Below are positions 43,213-52,834 of a stretch of 64,000 nt of DNA, in pieces. The notes under the pieces were generated by a model, which saw nothing but the letters and a program-made list of their open reading frames with translations, was not told the DNA's origin and searched no databases. How positions within the stretch are numbered: position 1 is the first letter of the stretch; every line of letters starts with the position of its first letter. The stretch covers positions 62,001 through 126,000 of the forward strand of contig NZ_JAMBOB010000008.1 in assembly GCF_023715415.1 (NCBI RefSeq), read 5' to 3'. Both the position numbers and the translations under genes were made by a program. The DNA comes from Neobacillus niacini (GTDB lineage Bacteria; Bacillota; Bacilli; Bacillales; Cytobacillaceae).

Positions 43213-44169
43213 ATGATAGATAATTTTTGGCGTGATTTACCACGACCATTTTTTGTACTTGCACCAATGGAAGATGTGACAGATCTTGTTTTTCGACACG
43301 TAGTCAGTGCAGCCGGCCGACCGGATGTGTTTTTCACAGAGTTTACAAACTCGGATAGCTATTGTCATCCAGAGGGCATGAAAAGTGTGCGCGGCCGTTT
43401 GACTTTTACCGAAGATGAACAGCCAATGGTGGCACATATTTGGGGGGATAGCCCCGAAAATTTCCGTCAAATGAGTATTGGCATGGCAGAGCTAGGATTT
43501 AAAGGCATCGATATTAATATGGGATGCCCTGTGCCGAATGTGGCATCGAGAGGGAAGGGGAGCGGCCTTATTCTGCGTCCAGACGTTGCGGCAGAACTAA
43601 TTCAAGCAGCGAAAGCGGGCGGCCTGCCTGTCAGCGTGAAAACACGACTTGGCGATAAGGAGGTTCAGGAGTGGGAGGAATGGCTAACGCATATTTTAAA
43701 ACAGGATATTGCGAACCTTTCGATTCATTTACGGACGAGAAAGGAAATGAGCGAAGTTGATGCGCATTGGGAGCTAATTCCGGAGATCAAAGAATTACGT
43801 GACCGTATTGCACCGAATACGCTGCTAACCATCAATGGGGACATTCCTGACCGTCAAACTGGGCTTCAGCTTGCTGAGCAATATGGTATTGATGGCGTTA
43901 TGATTGGTCGCGGTATTTTTAAGAATCCATTTGCCTTTGAAAAAGAGCCAAAAGAGCATAGCAGTAAAGAACACCTTGATCTTTTAAGACTGCAGCTTGA
44001 TCTTCAGGATCAATATGCGGAAGTACTGCCACGTTCCATCACAGGGCTTCATCGCTTTTTCAAAATATATGTCAAAGGCTTCCCTGGAGCTGCAGAATTA
44101 AGAAATCGTTTAATGAACACAAAATCCACAGATGAAGTACGTGCATTGCTTGATAACTTTGGAAAATAA
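43213..44169 (+). CDS. dus: tRNA-dihydrouridine synthase
   Basis: A 318-residue FMN enzyme that reduces uridines in tRNA. Motifs: LAPMEDVTD (FMN binding), the catalytic Cys in [27 protein letters not shown] and [11 protein letters not shown]. The start is uncertain: ATG 43213 gives the usual short N-terminus, with AGAGGA 12 nt upstream; ATG 43192 is in frame. This is the DusC-like branch found as an extra copy in many bacilli. It ends shortly before a member of the GGGGACGGTTC repeat family. Confidence 0.9.
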   Translation: MIDNFWRDLPRPFFVLAPMEDVTDLVFRHVVSAAGRPDVFFTEFTNSDSYCHPEGMKSVRGRLTFTEDEQPMVAHIWGDSPENFRQMSIGMAELGFKGIDINMGCPVPNVASRGKGSGLILRPDVAAELIQAAKAGGLPVSVKTRLGDKEVQEWEEWLTHILKQDIANLSIHLRTRKEMSEVDAHWELIPEIKELRDRIAPNTLLTINGDIPDRQTGLQLAEQYGIDGVMIGRGIFKNPFAFEKEPKEHSSKEHLDLLRLQLDLQDQYAEVLPRSITGLHRFFKIYVKGFPGAAELRNRLMNTKSTDEVRALLDNFGK

Positions 44170-44180
44170 TTTTTGTCCAG

Positions 44181-44216
44181 GTGACCATGGCCATGGGGTC
44201 GGTTCTTGTGGACATT
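44181..44216. repeat. GGGGACGGTTC-family repeat, copy 1
   Basis: GTGACCATGG-CCATGGGGTC-GGTTCTTGTGGAC directly follows the dus gene. It shares the GACCATGGGGACGGTTC core with five further copies between 44 and 53 kb. Confidence 0.7.
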
Positions 44217-44234
44217 CGGAAGTTTACGCATGAT

Positions 44235-44272
44235 AAAGCCCGACTAGCGGATAGAAGCTAGTCGGGCTTTTG
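44235..44272 (+). terminator. Terminator downstream of dus
   Basis: AAAGCCCGACTAGC pairs perfectly with GCTAGTCGGGCTTT around GGATAGAA, followed by TGTG. The T-run is short, but the stem is 14 bp. Confidence 0.8.
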
Positions 44273-44363
44273 TGTATTTTTGGTCCGAGTGTGCTTTTAA
44301 GAGCCATTGCATTAACGATTTCATTCTTCTCATGACTTTTCTTCATAAGATTCTAAGTTATAG

Positions 44364-44400
44364 GTGTGACCATGAGAATCGTCCCCATGTACCATGTACC
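44364..44400. repeat. GGGGACGGTTC-family repeat, copy 2 (reverse orientation)
   Basis: GTGTGACCATGAGAATCGTC followed by CCCATGTACCATG. The GAATCGTCCCCATG part is the reverse complement of the core seen at 48323. Confidence 0.7.
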
Positions 44401-44557
44401 ACCAAAGCTAGAAAAAAATGGTTGATTTTTGCTGTTTGTATGACTACACTCAATTCGATACCTTTCGCTAATAAGACGAGTCTGTATGTCACTGTTATTA
44501 AATAAATGAATCAATATAGTAGTAGAGTTTAATTATTCGTATTTATAGGAGGCTTCT

Positions 44558-45655
44558 ATGGCAACTGATATTATTATCCGTTTTGATAACGTAACAAAAT
44601 CTTATGACAGTCACACGAAGGTTTTACAAGATGTGAGCTTTGAGCTTGAACGTGGAAAATTTTATACATTACTTGGCCCCTCAGGTTGTGGGAAAACGAC
44701 GATTTTACGTATCATTGCAGGCTTTGAAAAACCGACCACAGGGGATATTTACATTAACGGCAAGCGTGTTAACGACGTACCAGCAAACGAGCGTCAAGTA
44801 AACACTGTATTCCAAGACTATGCCCTATTCCCGCACTTAAATGTATTTGAAAACGTGGCATTCGGTTTACGCATTAAAAAAGTAAAAGAATCTGAAATTA
44901 AAGTGCGTGTAGCAGAAGCCTTAAAGTTCGTAAACTTAGCAGGTTACGAAAATCGTGAAATTACCGAAATGTCAGGCGGTCAGCGTCAACGGGTTGCGAT
45001 TGCACGTGCTATCATTAATGACCCAGATGTGATTTTACTTGATGAGCCATTATCGGCACTGGATTTAAAGCTGCGAACTGAAATGCAATACGAGTTGCGC
45101 GAACTGCAGCAGCGCCTTGGCAAAACATTTATTTTTGTTACGCACGACCAAGAGGAAGCTTTAGCGATGAGTGATGAAATTTTCGTTTTAAACGAAGGGA
45201 TTATTCAGCAATCTGGTACACCCGTTGATATTTATGATGAGCCCATTAACCGCTTCGTTGCAGACTTCATCGGGGAGTCAAACATCGTTGGCGGCGTCAT
45301 GCTTGAAGACTATAAAGTTAAATTTGCCGGAAAAATATTTGACTGTGTCGATGGCGGCATAAAGTCGAGCGAAAAAATCGATGTTGTCATTCGTCCAGAA
45401 GATCTACACATCACAACACCTGAAGCAGGTAAAATTGTGGTGCGCGTCGATACGCAGTTATTCCGCGGTGTACATTACGAGTTATCAACATATGACAAAG
45501 ATGGAAATGAGTGGCTTGTACACTCGCTGAAACAGGCTGAAGTAGGTGCACAAGTAGGTCTAGATTTCGACCCAGAAGCGATTCATATAATGCGTCTCAA
45601 TGAAACAGAAGAAGAATTTGACGCACGCATAGAGGCGTATACGAATGAAGTTTAA
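44558..45655 (+). CDS. potA: Spermidine/putrescine ABC transporter ATPase
   Basis: A 365-residue importer ATPase. Walker [10 protein letters not shown], signature [15 protein letters not shown], Walker [14 protein letters not shown]-loop [11 protein letters not shown]-terminal TOBE-type domain begins about residue 240 ([15 protein letters not shown]). AGGAGG lies upstream of ATG 44558. First gene of potABCD; it overlaps potB by 11 nt. Confidence 0.94.
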   Translation: MATDIIIRFDNVTKSYDSHTKVLQDVSFELERGKFYTLLGPSGCGKTTILRIIAGFEKPTTGDIYINGKRVNDVPANERQVNTVFQDYALFPHLNVFENVAFGLRIKKVKESEIKVRVAEALKFVNLAGYENREITEMSGGQRQRVAIARAIINDPDVILLDEPLSALDLKLRTEMQYELRELQQRLGKTFIFVTHDQEEALAMSDEIFVLNEGIIQQSGTPVDIYDEPINRFVADFIGESNIVGGVMLEDYKVKFAGKIFDCVDGGIKSSEKIDVVIRPEDLHITTPEAGKIVVRVDTQLFRGVHYELSTYDKDGNEWLVHSLKQAEVGAQVGLDFDPEAIHIMRLNETEEEFDARIEAYTNEV

Positions 45656-46448
45656 GTCAAAACCAGCGTTCGTCCCATATTTACTATGGATTGCGCTCTT
45701 CGTTATTGCACCAATTGGGCTCGTTTTGTACTATTCGATGCTTGATCTAAACGGAGAATTTACGCTAGTAAACTATAAAAACTTTTTTACATCCGCATAT
45801 TTAACGATGACGCTAACGAGCTTTTGGTATGCATTTATCATTACGTTTTTTACGCTGCTAATCTCTTATCCAACAGCGTATCTTTTAACAAAAACAAAGC
45901 ATAAGCATTTATGGCTTATGCTCATTATTATTCCTTCATGGATAAATTTATTGTTAAAAACGTATGCATTTATCGGGATTTTCGGTTTATACGGCCCGGT
46001 CAATGCCTTAATGAAAATAGTGGGCTTTGACCCAACACAGATTTTATTTACCGACTTTAGTTTCGTGTTCGTTGCGGTCTACATTTTTATACCGTTTATG
46101 ATTATCCCTATTTTCAACGCATTAGACAAAATGAATCCGTCATTAATTTACGCAGCACGTGACTTAGGTGCTTCACCGCTTACAACGTTCCGACGTGTCA
46201 TTTTTCCTTTAACCATTGAAGGGGTAAAATCAGGAATTCAAGTAACATTCATCCCTGCACTATCACTCTTCATGATTACTCGCCTAATTGCGGGGAACAA
46301 AGTGATTACACTTGGCACAGCGATAGAACAGCAATTTTTAGTCGCCCAAAACTGGGGAATGGGTTCAACTATTGCGGTGTTTTTAATACTAAGTATGTTT
46401 GCCATCATGTTGTTTACGCGCACAAAGAAAAAAGGAGGTCGAGTATAA
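45645..46448 (+). CDS. potB: Spermidine/putrescine ABC transporter permease PotB
   Basis: A 267-residue permease with six helices. The EAA-type loop reads [21 protein letters not shown]. The start ATG at 45645 lies within the end of potA. It ends exactly one base before potC with GGAGGTCG as the ribosome site of the next gene. Confidence 0.93.
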   Translation: MKFKSKPAFVPYLLWIALFVIAPIGLVLYYSMLDLNGEFTLVNYKNFFTSAYLTMTLTSFWYAFIITFFTLLISYPTAYLLTKTKHKHLWLMLIIIPSWINLLLKTYAFIGIFGLYGPVNALMKIVGFDPTQILFTDFSFVFVAVYIFIPFMIIPIFNALDKMNPSLIYAARDLGASPLTTFRRVIFPLTIEGVKSGIQVTFIPALSLFMITRLIAGNKVITLGTAIEQQFLVAQNWGMGSTIAVFLILSMFAIMLFTRTKKKGGRV

Positions 46449-47249
46449 ATGCGATCACAGTTAACGACTAGTGCTAAAGTATTTTTAGCAATCGTGTTTG
46501 TAATTTTATATGCACCGATCTTCTACTTGATTTTCTATTCATTCAATAGCGGCGGTTCAATGGGTTCATTTGAAGGTTTTACACTAGAACATTATCAAGC
46601 CGTATTTGACGATAATCGGTTACTCGTTATCTTAATCAATACCGTGATTGTTGCATTGCTATCTGCGTTAATCGCAACCATTATAGGTACACTAGGAGCA
46701 GTTGGTATTGTTTCTTTAAAAGATAACAAACTACGTAACATCGTATTATCCTTAAATAATATTTTAATTGTCAGCCCAGACGTTGTGATTGGGGCAAGCT
46801 TCTTAATTTTATTCACCATGATTGGAGTTAAGCTTGGCTTTACGTCTGTATTAATTTCACATATTGCCTTCAGTATCCCAATCGTTGTATTAATGGTCTT
46901 GCCTAAAATATTGGAAATGAATACGAACTTAATTGATGCAGCACTTGATTTAGGTGCAAATCGTCGCGATGTATTAACCCGTGTTATTGTTCCCTATATT
47001 AAGCCTGGAATTTTAGCCGGTTTCTTTATGGCCCTAACCTACTCCTTAGATGACTTTGCTGTTACATTTTTCGTTACCGGTAATGGTTTTAGTACCTTAT
47101 CTGTTGAAATTTACTCTATGGCACGTGCAGGAATTTCGTTAACGGTTAATGCCATCTCTGGGCTAGTGTTTATCGTGACAATCGCTATCGTCGTTATGTA
47201 CTACTTCATTACGATGCGGTCGAAGAAAACGGAGGGCTCGATTCAATGA
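46449..47249 (+). CDS. potC: Spermidine/putrescine ABC transporter permease PotC
   Basis: A 266-residue six-helix permease. EAA-loop: LIDAALDLGANRRDVLTRV. ATG 46449 follows AAAGGAGGTCGAG. It overlaps potD by 4 nt. With PotB it forms the membrane channel for polyamine uptake. Confidence 0.93.
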   Translation: MRSQLTTSAKVFLAIVFVILYAPIFYLIFYSFNSGGSMGSFEGFTLEHYQAVFDDNRLLVILINTVIVALLSALIATIIGTLGAVGIVSLKDNKLRNIVLSLNNILIVSPDVVIGASFLILFTMIGVKLGFTSVLISHIAFSIPIVVLMVLPKILEMNTNLIDAALDLGANRRDVLTRVIVPYIKPGILAGFFMALTYSLDDFAVTFFVTGNGFSTLSVEIYSMARAGISLTVNAISGLVFIVTIAIVVMYYFITMRSKKTEGSIQ

Positions 47250-48322
47250 AATCTCTAATTCAAATAATGCTTACAATTGTGATAGTATGTGGCCTCCTTT
47301 CGTTTGCTGCGTCAAGACTTGAGGCAGGAAGCTCAGCCGGTGGAAAGGGCACTTTAGTCGTATATAATTGGGGAGAGTACATTGACCCAGCGCTGATTAA
47401 TCAGTTTGAAAAAGAAACAGGCATTAAGGTTATTTATGAAACGTACGATTCAAATGAAGCGATGCTAACCAAAATTAGACAGGGAGGCACCTCCTATGAT
47501 GTGGTGGTCCCATCAGAATATACGATTGAAACAATGATTAAAGAAGATTTATTAATCGAAATCAATCATTCGAAAATTTCAAACCTGAAAAATATTGATC
47601 CTTTCTTTTTAGATTTACCCTTCGACCCGAAAAACAAATATTCCATTCCATACTTTTGGGGAACGGTTGGTGTCGTTTATAATCCAAATAAAATACCAGA
47701 GTATCTCACCTTTGAGTCATGGGACGATTTATGGGATCCGGCACTAAAAGACAAAGTATTTTTAGTAGATGGTGCTCGTGAAGTTATCGGTATGGGCTTA
47801 AATAGTTTAGGATATTCCTTAAATTCACGTAATGATAAAGAATTACGTGAAGCCGTAGAAAAATTAAAACAACTAAATGGCAATGTCAAAGCAATCATTG
47901 GAGATGAAATTACTCCATTAATGATCAATAATGAAGCTACAGTAGCCGTAACATTTTCCGGGCAGGCAGCCGACATGATGTTCGAAAACGAAGAGTTGAA
48001 TTATGCAGTACCTTCAGAGGGATCAAACTTATGGTTTGATAATATGGTTATCCCAAAAACCTCAGCAAATGTGGAAGGTGCCCATAAGTTTATAAATTTT
48101 ATGCTGGATGCTGAAGTGGCTGCACAAAATACGGATTATGTAGGATATGCGATTCCGAATAAAGCAGCCTGGGAACTATTAGATGATGAAGTGGTAAACG
48201 ATGAACGGTTTTACCCACGCGAAGAAAGTCGCACCAACCTAGAAGTATATGAAAATCTAGGTCTTGAACTGCTGGGAAAATATAACGAATACTTTTTAGA
48301 ATTTAAAATGTCACTAAAGTAA
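47246..48322 (+). CDS. potD: Spermidine/putrescine-binding protein PotD
   Basis: A 358-residue extracytoplasmic binding protein. The N-terminal hydrophobic segment (about 5-22) has no clear lipobox Cys (FAASRLEAGSS), unlike most Gram-positive binding proteins, so it may be anchored by an uncleaved signal. Family features: LVVYNWGEYIDP, YDVVVPSEYTIE, YFWGTVGVVYNP and FINFMLDAEVA. It closes the pot operon; a GGGGACGGTTC-type repeat starts right at its stop codon. Confidence 0.92.
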   Translation: MKSLIQIMLTIVIVCGLLSFAASRLEAGSSAGGKGTLVVYNWGEYIDPALINQFEKETGIKVIYETYDSNEAMLTKIRQGGTSYDVVVPSEYTIETMIKEDLLIEINHSKISNLKNIDPFFLDLPFDPKNKYSIPYFWGTVGVVYNPNKIPEYLTFESWDDLWDPALKDKVFLVDGAREVIGMGLNSLGYSLNSRNDKELREAVEKLKQLNGNVKAIIGDEITPLMINNEATVAVTFSGQAADMMFENEELNYAVPSEGSNLWFDNMVIPKTSANVEGAHKFINFMLDAEVAAQNTDYVGYAIPNKAAWELLDDEVVNDERFYPREESRTNLEVYENLGLELLGKYNEYFLEFKMSLK

Positions 48323-48386
48323 GTGTGACCATGGGGACGGTTCCACTGGGTTTAATATGACCATGAGAATCCTCCCCAAAGACCAA
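48323..48386. repeat. GGGGACGGTTC-family repeat, copy 3 (double unit)
   Basis: GTGTGACCATGGGGACGGTT (48323-48342) followed 18 nt later by the opposing unit GACCATGAGAATCCTCCCCA. The two halves are in opposite orientation and could form a loose stem. It lies directly after potD. Confidence 0.75.
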
Positions 48387-48474
48387 TTTTTGGTATTGTG
48401 TGTTAAAATACACTTCTGATATGCTAATACTGTGATATTTTCTATATATAATACTTTTGGAGGTTGAAATAATT

Positions 48475-49647
48475 ATGCAACTAACTTTGGAAAACACAAA
48501 TACCAAAAGTGACAAACTTCCATTTTCAAGGACGAATCCTTTTCAAGCGAAGGTCCTAAAAAATATTAATTTAAACGGGTCAGGTTCTACTAAGGAAACG
48601 AGACATATTGAATTATCATTAAAAGGTTCAGGCCTTTCTTACAACCCTGGTGACGCACTTGGGATTGTCCCTTCAAATGACCCGGAACTTGTAGCTGCCA
48701 TTCTTGAAGAGATGCATTGGGATGAAGAAGCGGTCGTAACGGTTGGTAAGCAAGGTGAAACACTACCGCTTGGAAAAGCGCTAACAGACCATTGTGAAAT
48801 TACATTGTTGACTAGGAAGATTCTACAGCAGGCAGCTGGGCTTACAGATAATACTGAGCTGCAAAATCTAGTATTAGCTGAAAATGCAGACCAACTTAAG
48901 GAATACTGCTATGGGCGTGATTTGCTTGATATGCTGCGTGAGTTTGGACCATGGAAGGCAACTGCACAGGATATCGTTTCATTATTACGAAAAATGACTC
49001 CTCGTCTCTATTCAATTGCAAGCAGCATTGCCGCGAATCCTGATGAGGTTCATCTCACCATTGGTGCTGTACGATACACTTCGCACAACCGTAATCGAAA
49101 AGGTGTTGCTTCTATTTTATGTGCAGACCGAGTTCAGGAAGGAGATCTGCTTCCTGTCTTTGTTCAAGCAAATAAACATTTTCATTTGCCGGATTCTCAA
49201 GATAAAGATATTATCATGGTTGGTCCAGGGACAGGCATTGCACCATTCCGTTCTTTTATACAGGAACGTGCAGTGAATAAAGCAGAGGGCCGTGCATGGC
49301 TGTTTTTTGGGGATCAGCATGAGGCGGTGGATTTCCTTTATCAAAATGAATTGGAAAAATATCAACAGGATGGAGTTTTGACAAGGGTCGATACTGCATT
49401 CTCACGTGATTCAAATCAAAAAGTATATGTACAGCATAAAATGCTTGAAAATAGCAAGGAATTATTTGAGTGGTTTAAAAATGGCGCATACTTCTATGTT
49501 TGCGGTGATAAAGAACGTATGGCAAAGGACGTTAACGAAGCAATCATTAACGTGATTGAAAAAGAAGGTGCCATGTCCAGAGAAGACGCCGAAGCATATC
49601 TTAAAGATATGCAAAAGCAAGGACGTTATCAACGTGACGTGTATTAA
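48475..49647 (+). CDS. Sulfite reductase flavoprotein-like diflavin reductase lacking the flavodoxin domain
   Basis: A 390-residue NADPH-binding flavoprotein with FAD-binding (TPRLYSIASS, the FAD motif RxYS) and NADP-binding domains (MVGPGTGIAPFRSF, CGDKERMAKDV) and the aromatic C-terminus DVY. It equals the C-terminal two thirds of CysJ; the N-terminal FMN flavodoxin domain of about 200 residues is absent. The ATG at 48475 has GGAGG upstream, so the short form is a complete gene and not a truncation. No cysI follows; CysK is encoded 400 nt downstream. The electron acceptor is unknown, perhaps a separate flavodoxin or ferredoxin. Confidence 0.88.
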   Translation: MQLTLENTNTKSDKLPFSRTNPFQAKVLKNINLNGSGSTKETRHIELSLKGSGLSYNPGDALGIVPSNDPELVAAILEEMHWDEEAVVTVGKQGETLPLGKALTDHCEITLLTRKILQQAAGLTDNTELQNLVLAENADQLKEYCYGRDLLDMLREFGPWKATAQDIVSLLRKMTPRLYSIASSIAANPDEVHLTIGAVRYTSHNRNRKGVASILCADRVQEGDLLPVFVQANKHFHLPDSQDKDIIMVGPGTGIAPFRSFIQERAVNKAEGRAWLFFGDQHEAVDFLYQNELEKYQQDGVLTRVDTAFSRDSNQKVYVQHKMLENSKELFEWFKNGAYFYVCGDKERMAKDVNEAIINVIEKEGAMSREDAEAYLKDMQKQGRYQRDVY

Positions 49648-49654
49648 AAGTCAT

Positions 49655-49684
49655 GTAGACCTTTGGGGACTGTTCGAGACCACT
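49655..49684. repeat. GGGGACGGTTC-family repeat, copy 4
   Basis: GTAGACCTTTGGGGACTGTT followed by CGAGACCAC, a diverged copy directly 3' of the CysJ-like gene. Confidence 0.6.
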
Positions 49685-49728
49685 AAAAAAGTGATAGCTT
49701 AGAACAATGAACACGAATTATCCTTAAA

Positions 49729-49777
49729 TAAAAGGAGGCAGTTATCTACATATTGTAGGTGATTGCCTTTTTGTTTT
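49729..49777 (+). terminator. Terminator between the CysJ-like gene and cysK
   Basis: AAGGAGGCA and TGCCTTTTT form the outer stem, and ATCTACA/TGTAG the inner stem, followed by a T-run. Confidence 0.7.
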
Positions 49778-49816
49778 CAAAGATTGACTTTTTCAGCAAT
49801 CTTGGAGGGTTCTTAA

Positions 49817-49860
49817 GACCAAAAACATGATCATGAGAACTGTCCCCATGACCATGTTTC
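49817..49860. repeat. GGGGACGGTTC-family repeat, copy 5
   Basis: ACATGATCATGAGAACTGTC followed by CCCATGACCATGTTT. The outer AACATG/CATGTT arms make it an imperfect palindrome. Confidence 0.7.
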
Positions 49861-50059
49861 ATTCATGTTGATTGTTTTTTTTTAGGTAGTATAATAAAAT
49901 TATCTAAAATACAGAGTAAACGAATAGGGATTTAATGGTTTATTAAATAAATAGGTTCAATGTATATGATTGAATGAAGGGCATAATGATAGTTGTATTC
50001 CCCCATAATGATTTACAGTAGGGGATTTTATTAATTTATATCGAAAGGCGGAAAGGGCG

Positions 50060-50983
50060 TTGAAACTTTACAGATCCATACTTGACTTAATTGGAAAAAC
50101 TCCGATTGTAAAATTAAATAAATTACCTAATCCAACTGGCGGGAAAGTGTATATAAAATTGGAATCGTTTAACCCTGGAGGAAGTGTAAAAGATCGTGCG
50201 TCCATTAATATGATTGAAACTGCAGAAAAAGAAGGGAAATTAATACCAGGAAAGAGTACCGTTATCGAGCCGACTTCTGGTAATACTGGTATTGGAATTG
50301 CTATGGTATGTGCGGTAAAAGGATATCGCTGTATCATTACAATGCCTGATAATGCGACAAAAGAACGAATCAAAATCATGAAAGCCTATGGAGCGGAAGT
50401 CCACCTAACTCCAGCGAGTTTACGGATGCAAGGGTCTATTGATGAAGCAAACCGAATAGCTGAATCTATATCTGATTATTTTATTCCTATGCAATTTGAG
50501 AATCCTGCAAATGCCGATGCGCATCGTGAAACGACTGCAGTTGAAATTTTAGAAGCGTTTGAAGGGAAATTGGATGCTCTTGTGTTGACGGCAGGAACAG
50601 GTGGAACAGTTACAGGGGTAGGAGAAGAGCTGAAAAAGCATATACCTAACTTAAAAATCTATGTAGTAGAACCGTTTGGATCACCTGTGTTATCAGGCGG
50701 TGAGCCTGGGCCGCATAAAATCCCAGGGACGGGACCTGGTTTTATCCCAACCATTTTAAATCGCTCTATTTTTGATGAAATTTTGCTTATTAAGGATGAA
50801 GATGCCCAAGTGACAGCACGCCGACTGGCTGCAGAAGAAGGAATCTTTGTAGGTGCATCAGGAGCATCTTCCGCCTATTTTGCTGTTGAGGTAGCAAGTA
50901 AACTTCCATCTACAGCAAGAGTTCTATGTTTAGCTCCGGACACGGGAGAACGTTATCTGTCCTCTGACTTATTTCAGGCATGA
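50060..50983 (+). CDS. cysK: Cysteine synthase (O-acetylserine sulfhydrylase)
   Basis: A 307-residue PLP enzyme making cysteine from O-acetylserine and sulfide. The PLP Lys is in FNPGGSVKDRAS; the substrate loop PTSGNTGIGIAM and the phosphate cup AGTGGTVTGVG are intact. TTG start at 50060 after AAAGGCGG. The C-terminus carries the usual GASGASSAYFAV. A hairpin terminator follows. It is one of the sulfur genes here, with the CysJ-like reductase upstream. Confidence 0.93.
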   Translation: MKLYRSILDLIGKTPIVKLNKLPNPTGGKVYIKLESFNPGGSVKDRASINMIETAEKEGKLIPGKSTVIEPTSGNTGIGIAMVCAVKGYRCIITMPDNATKERIKIMKAYGAEVHLTPASLRMQGSIDEANRIAESISDYFIPMQFENPANADAHRETTAVEILEAFEGKLDALVLTAGTGGTVTGVGEELKKHIPNLKIYVVEPFGSPVLSGGEPGPHKIPGTGPGFIPTILNRSIFDEILLIKDEDAQVTARRLAAEEGIFVGASGASSAYFAVEVASKLPSTARVLCLAPDTGERYLSSDLFQA

Positions 50984-51017
50984 TTTTTTAGAACGCATTC
51001 AAATATCCCTACAGAAT

Positions 51018-51054
51018 AAAGGTAACTTCCCTCGAAGGGTATTACCTTTTTTTA
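51018..51054 (+). terminator. Terminator after cysK
   Basis: AAAGGTAA (51018-51025) pairs with TTACCTTT (51042-51049), with an inner CTTC/GAAG stem and a run of seven T. Confidence 0.8.
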
Positions 51055-51131
51055 TGCTTTTTTAAAACTATGTTTCTACACTCACGGTAAATCCATATAT
51101 ATAGGAGTAAAAGCTAACAGGGGTAGATATC

Positions 51132-52394
51132 ATGGACAAACAAAATAGCCGATTTAGATGGGTTGTATTTGCTACTGTTTTGTTCACATATGTAATAATG
51201 GCGAGTCAGCGAACCGCTCCGGGATTGATTACTGACCAAGTGATGAGCGAGTTTAATGTAACAGCATCAACGATTGGATTACTGACAAGTATTCAATTTT
51301 TTGTATACACGGGTTTGCAAATTCCAATGGGAGTTATGGCTGATCGGTATGGACCTAATTTTTTTCTCATTATAGGTGCAATCCTAACGGGTTTAGGTAC
51401 AATCATTTATAGTCTGGGGACGCATGAATTTGTCCTGTTTTTTGCCAGAATTCTTACGGGGATAGGGGACGCGACTATTTGGGTCAATATGGTGTTGATT
51501 TTGGGCCAATGGTTTAAAGTGAAGGAATTTGTTCGCTTAATTGGTTTTGCGGGAATGGCTGGAAGTCTGGGATTCCTCTTGGCAACCGTTCCATTTACCG
51601 CATGGATTGGTTTTCTAGGCTGGAGGCCGGCATTTTTTTCTGTGGGGCTATTATTGTGTCTATGCGGGATACTTCTTTATTTTGTCCTCATATACAAACT
51701 AAAACCACCTAATGAGCCGAAAGCTGCCAAAAATGAGATCCACCGTGAAAAAACAATGGCCGTAATTCGTAGAATCTTTTCAGACCGGCAGGCATGGGCT
51801 TTATTCTTTTGTCATTTTGGAATTGTCGGCGCATATGTGGGATTTATCGGTTCATGGGCAGTACCTTATGGGATGAATGTGTATGGAATGACCCGTTCAG
51901 ATATTAGCCAGCTTATTATGATTGGTATGATTGGGGCACTGTTGGGCGCTCCGCTGACTAGTTGGCTTTCAAGTCGCTTGGGAACAATTAAACGCCCATA
52001 TGTTATTGTTCATACCACTATTTTGGTGTGTTGGGCAGCATTTCTTTTATTCAAAGGGAATCCCCCATTGTTCATGCTCATTTTACTGCTTTTTATTATT
52101 GGCTTTGGGTTTGGAGCAAGTGCTTTAACCTTTGCTGTCGTCCGTCAATCATTTCCTATCATTGATTCTGGGGTTGTCTCTGGGTTTGCGAATACGGGTG
52201 GATTTCTAAGTGCAGCCCTGCTGCCCAGTATTTTTGGAATGGTCTTAGATTATTTTCAGATTGCTTCAGGCAGTATGGTTAAGGGATACTTCTACGGTTT
52301 TATTACTCCAGTTATCTTCTCTATGATTGGCTTGATCGGAGTATGTTGTATTAAGGAAAAGCGTATTGAAGCAGAAAAACCAGAAGTAAGCTAA
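51132..52394 (+). CDS. MFS transporter
   Basis: A 420-residue twelve-helix major facilitator. The loop 2-3 motif is MGVMADRYGPN; the N-terminus has VIMASQRTAPGL. It resembles the anion:cation/hexuronate-glucarate-like or NarK-adjacent branches, but substrate cannot be told. ATG at 51132 with a weak ribosome site (GGGGTAGAT). It is monocistronic, followed by a 440-nt gap with two palindromic operator-like sites. Confidence 0.85.
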   Translation: MDKQNSRFRWVVFATVLFTYVIMASQRTAPGLITDQVMSEFNVTASTIGLLTSIQFFVYTGLQIPMGVMADRYGPNFFLIIGAILTGLGTIIYSLGTHEFVLFFARILTGIGDATIWVNMVLILGQWFKVKEFVRLIGFAGMAGSLGFLLATVPFTAWIGFLGWRPAFFSVGLLLCLCGILLYFVLIYKLKPPNEPKAAKNEIHREKTMAVIRRIFSDRQAWALFFCHFGIVGAYVGFIGSWAVPYGMNVYGMTRSDISQLIMIGMIGALLGAPLTSWLSSRLGTIKRPYVIVHTTILVCWAAFLLFKGNPPLFMLILLLFIIGFGFGASALTFAVVRQSFPIIDSGVVSGFANTGGFLSAALLPSIFGMVLDYFQIASGSMVKGYFYGFITPVIFSMIGLIGVCCIKEKRIEAEKPEVS

Positions 52395-52475
52395 AATTTC
52401 TTGTGGAATTTCGCTAAAATTTATACTCATTTTATCGCTTGAACCATTGATATAAAGGGATTTCTTATGAATCTA

Positions 52476-52491
52476 ATCAAACGTTTGATTG
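52476..52491. promoter_or_regulatory. Perfect 16-bp palindrome, operator-like
   Basis: AATCAAACGTTTGATT is a perfect palindrome of the type bound by TetR-family repressors. A related site TAATCAAACGATTA lies 170 nt downstream. No TetR gene is adjacent. Confidence 0.4.
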
Positions 52492-52744
52492 ATATCGAAA
52501 TATGAGGAAATTGATATAGTTTGTTGATTTTTAGTTTTTATACAGAGAATAATCGGTTGGTTAATATGTAAGTAATTATTTCCTCGACAATTATTGCATG
52601 GGAAATTAGCCTGGAACTCCTACAAACGAAGAGCTTGGCCTGCTTTTAATCAAACGATTAATTAACATACAATAGCATTGAATTTTGTTGTTATATAGGT
52701 ATATATAGTAGTATAAGAGTAAGCATGTTTACATTCATAATTGA

Positions 52745-52784
52745 GTTAGAGTAGAATTATTACTTCTACTCTAATTTTTTTTTT
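52745..52784 (+). terminator. Strong terminator without an adjacent upstream gene
   Basis: TTAGAGTAGAA pairs perfectly with TTCTACTCTAA around TTATTAC, followed by a run of ten T. The nearest upstream gene ends 350 nt away. Confidence 0.8.
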
Positions 52785-52793
52785 GAAATTTAT

Positions 52794-52822
52794 GACCAGG
52801 AGAGAACCGTCCCCTTGGTCCC
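52794..52822. repeat. GGGGACGGTTC-family repeat, copy 6
   Basis: GACCAGGAGAGAACCGTCCC followed by CTTGGTC, lying just before the ribosome site of the YgjP-like gene. Confidence 0.7.
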
Positions 52823-52834
52823 CGAGGTGATAAG

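Larger units (their letters stand above)
44170..44557. other. Repeat-containing intergenic region before potA
   Basis: About 390 bases with two copies of the GGGGACGGTTC-type repeat (44181 and 44364), a terminator (44235-44271) and the potA promoter region. No gene is supported; the short plus-strand open frame at 44272-44505 runs through a repeat and has no homology I recognise. Confidence 0.6.
49648..50059. other. Intergenic region before cysK
   Basis: About 410 bases holding two GGGGACGGTTC-type repeats, a terminator and the cysK promoter region. No T-box or S-box structure was recognised. No gene is supported. Confidence 0.55.
52395..52834. other. Gap with two palindromic operator-like sites and a terminator
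   Basis: About 440 bases. It contains AATCAAACGTTTGATT near 52476-52491, TTAATCAAACGATTAATT near 52646, a terminator with no obvious gene before it, and a GGGGACGGTTC-type repeat. No coding frame is supported. The layout suggests a gene lost by deletion. Confidence 0.5.
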
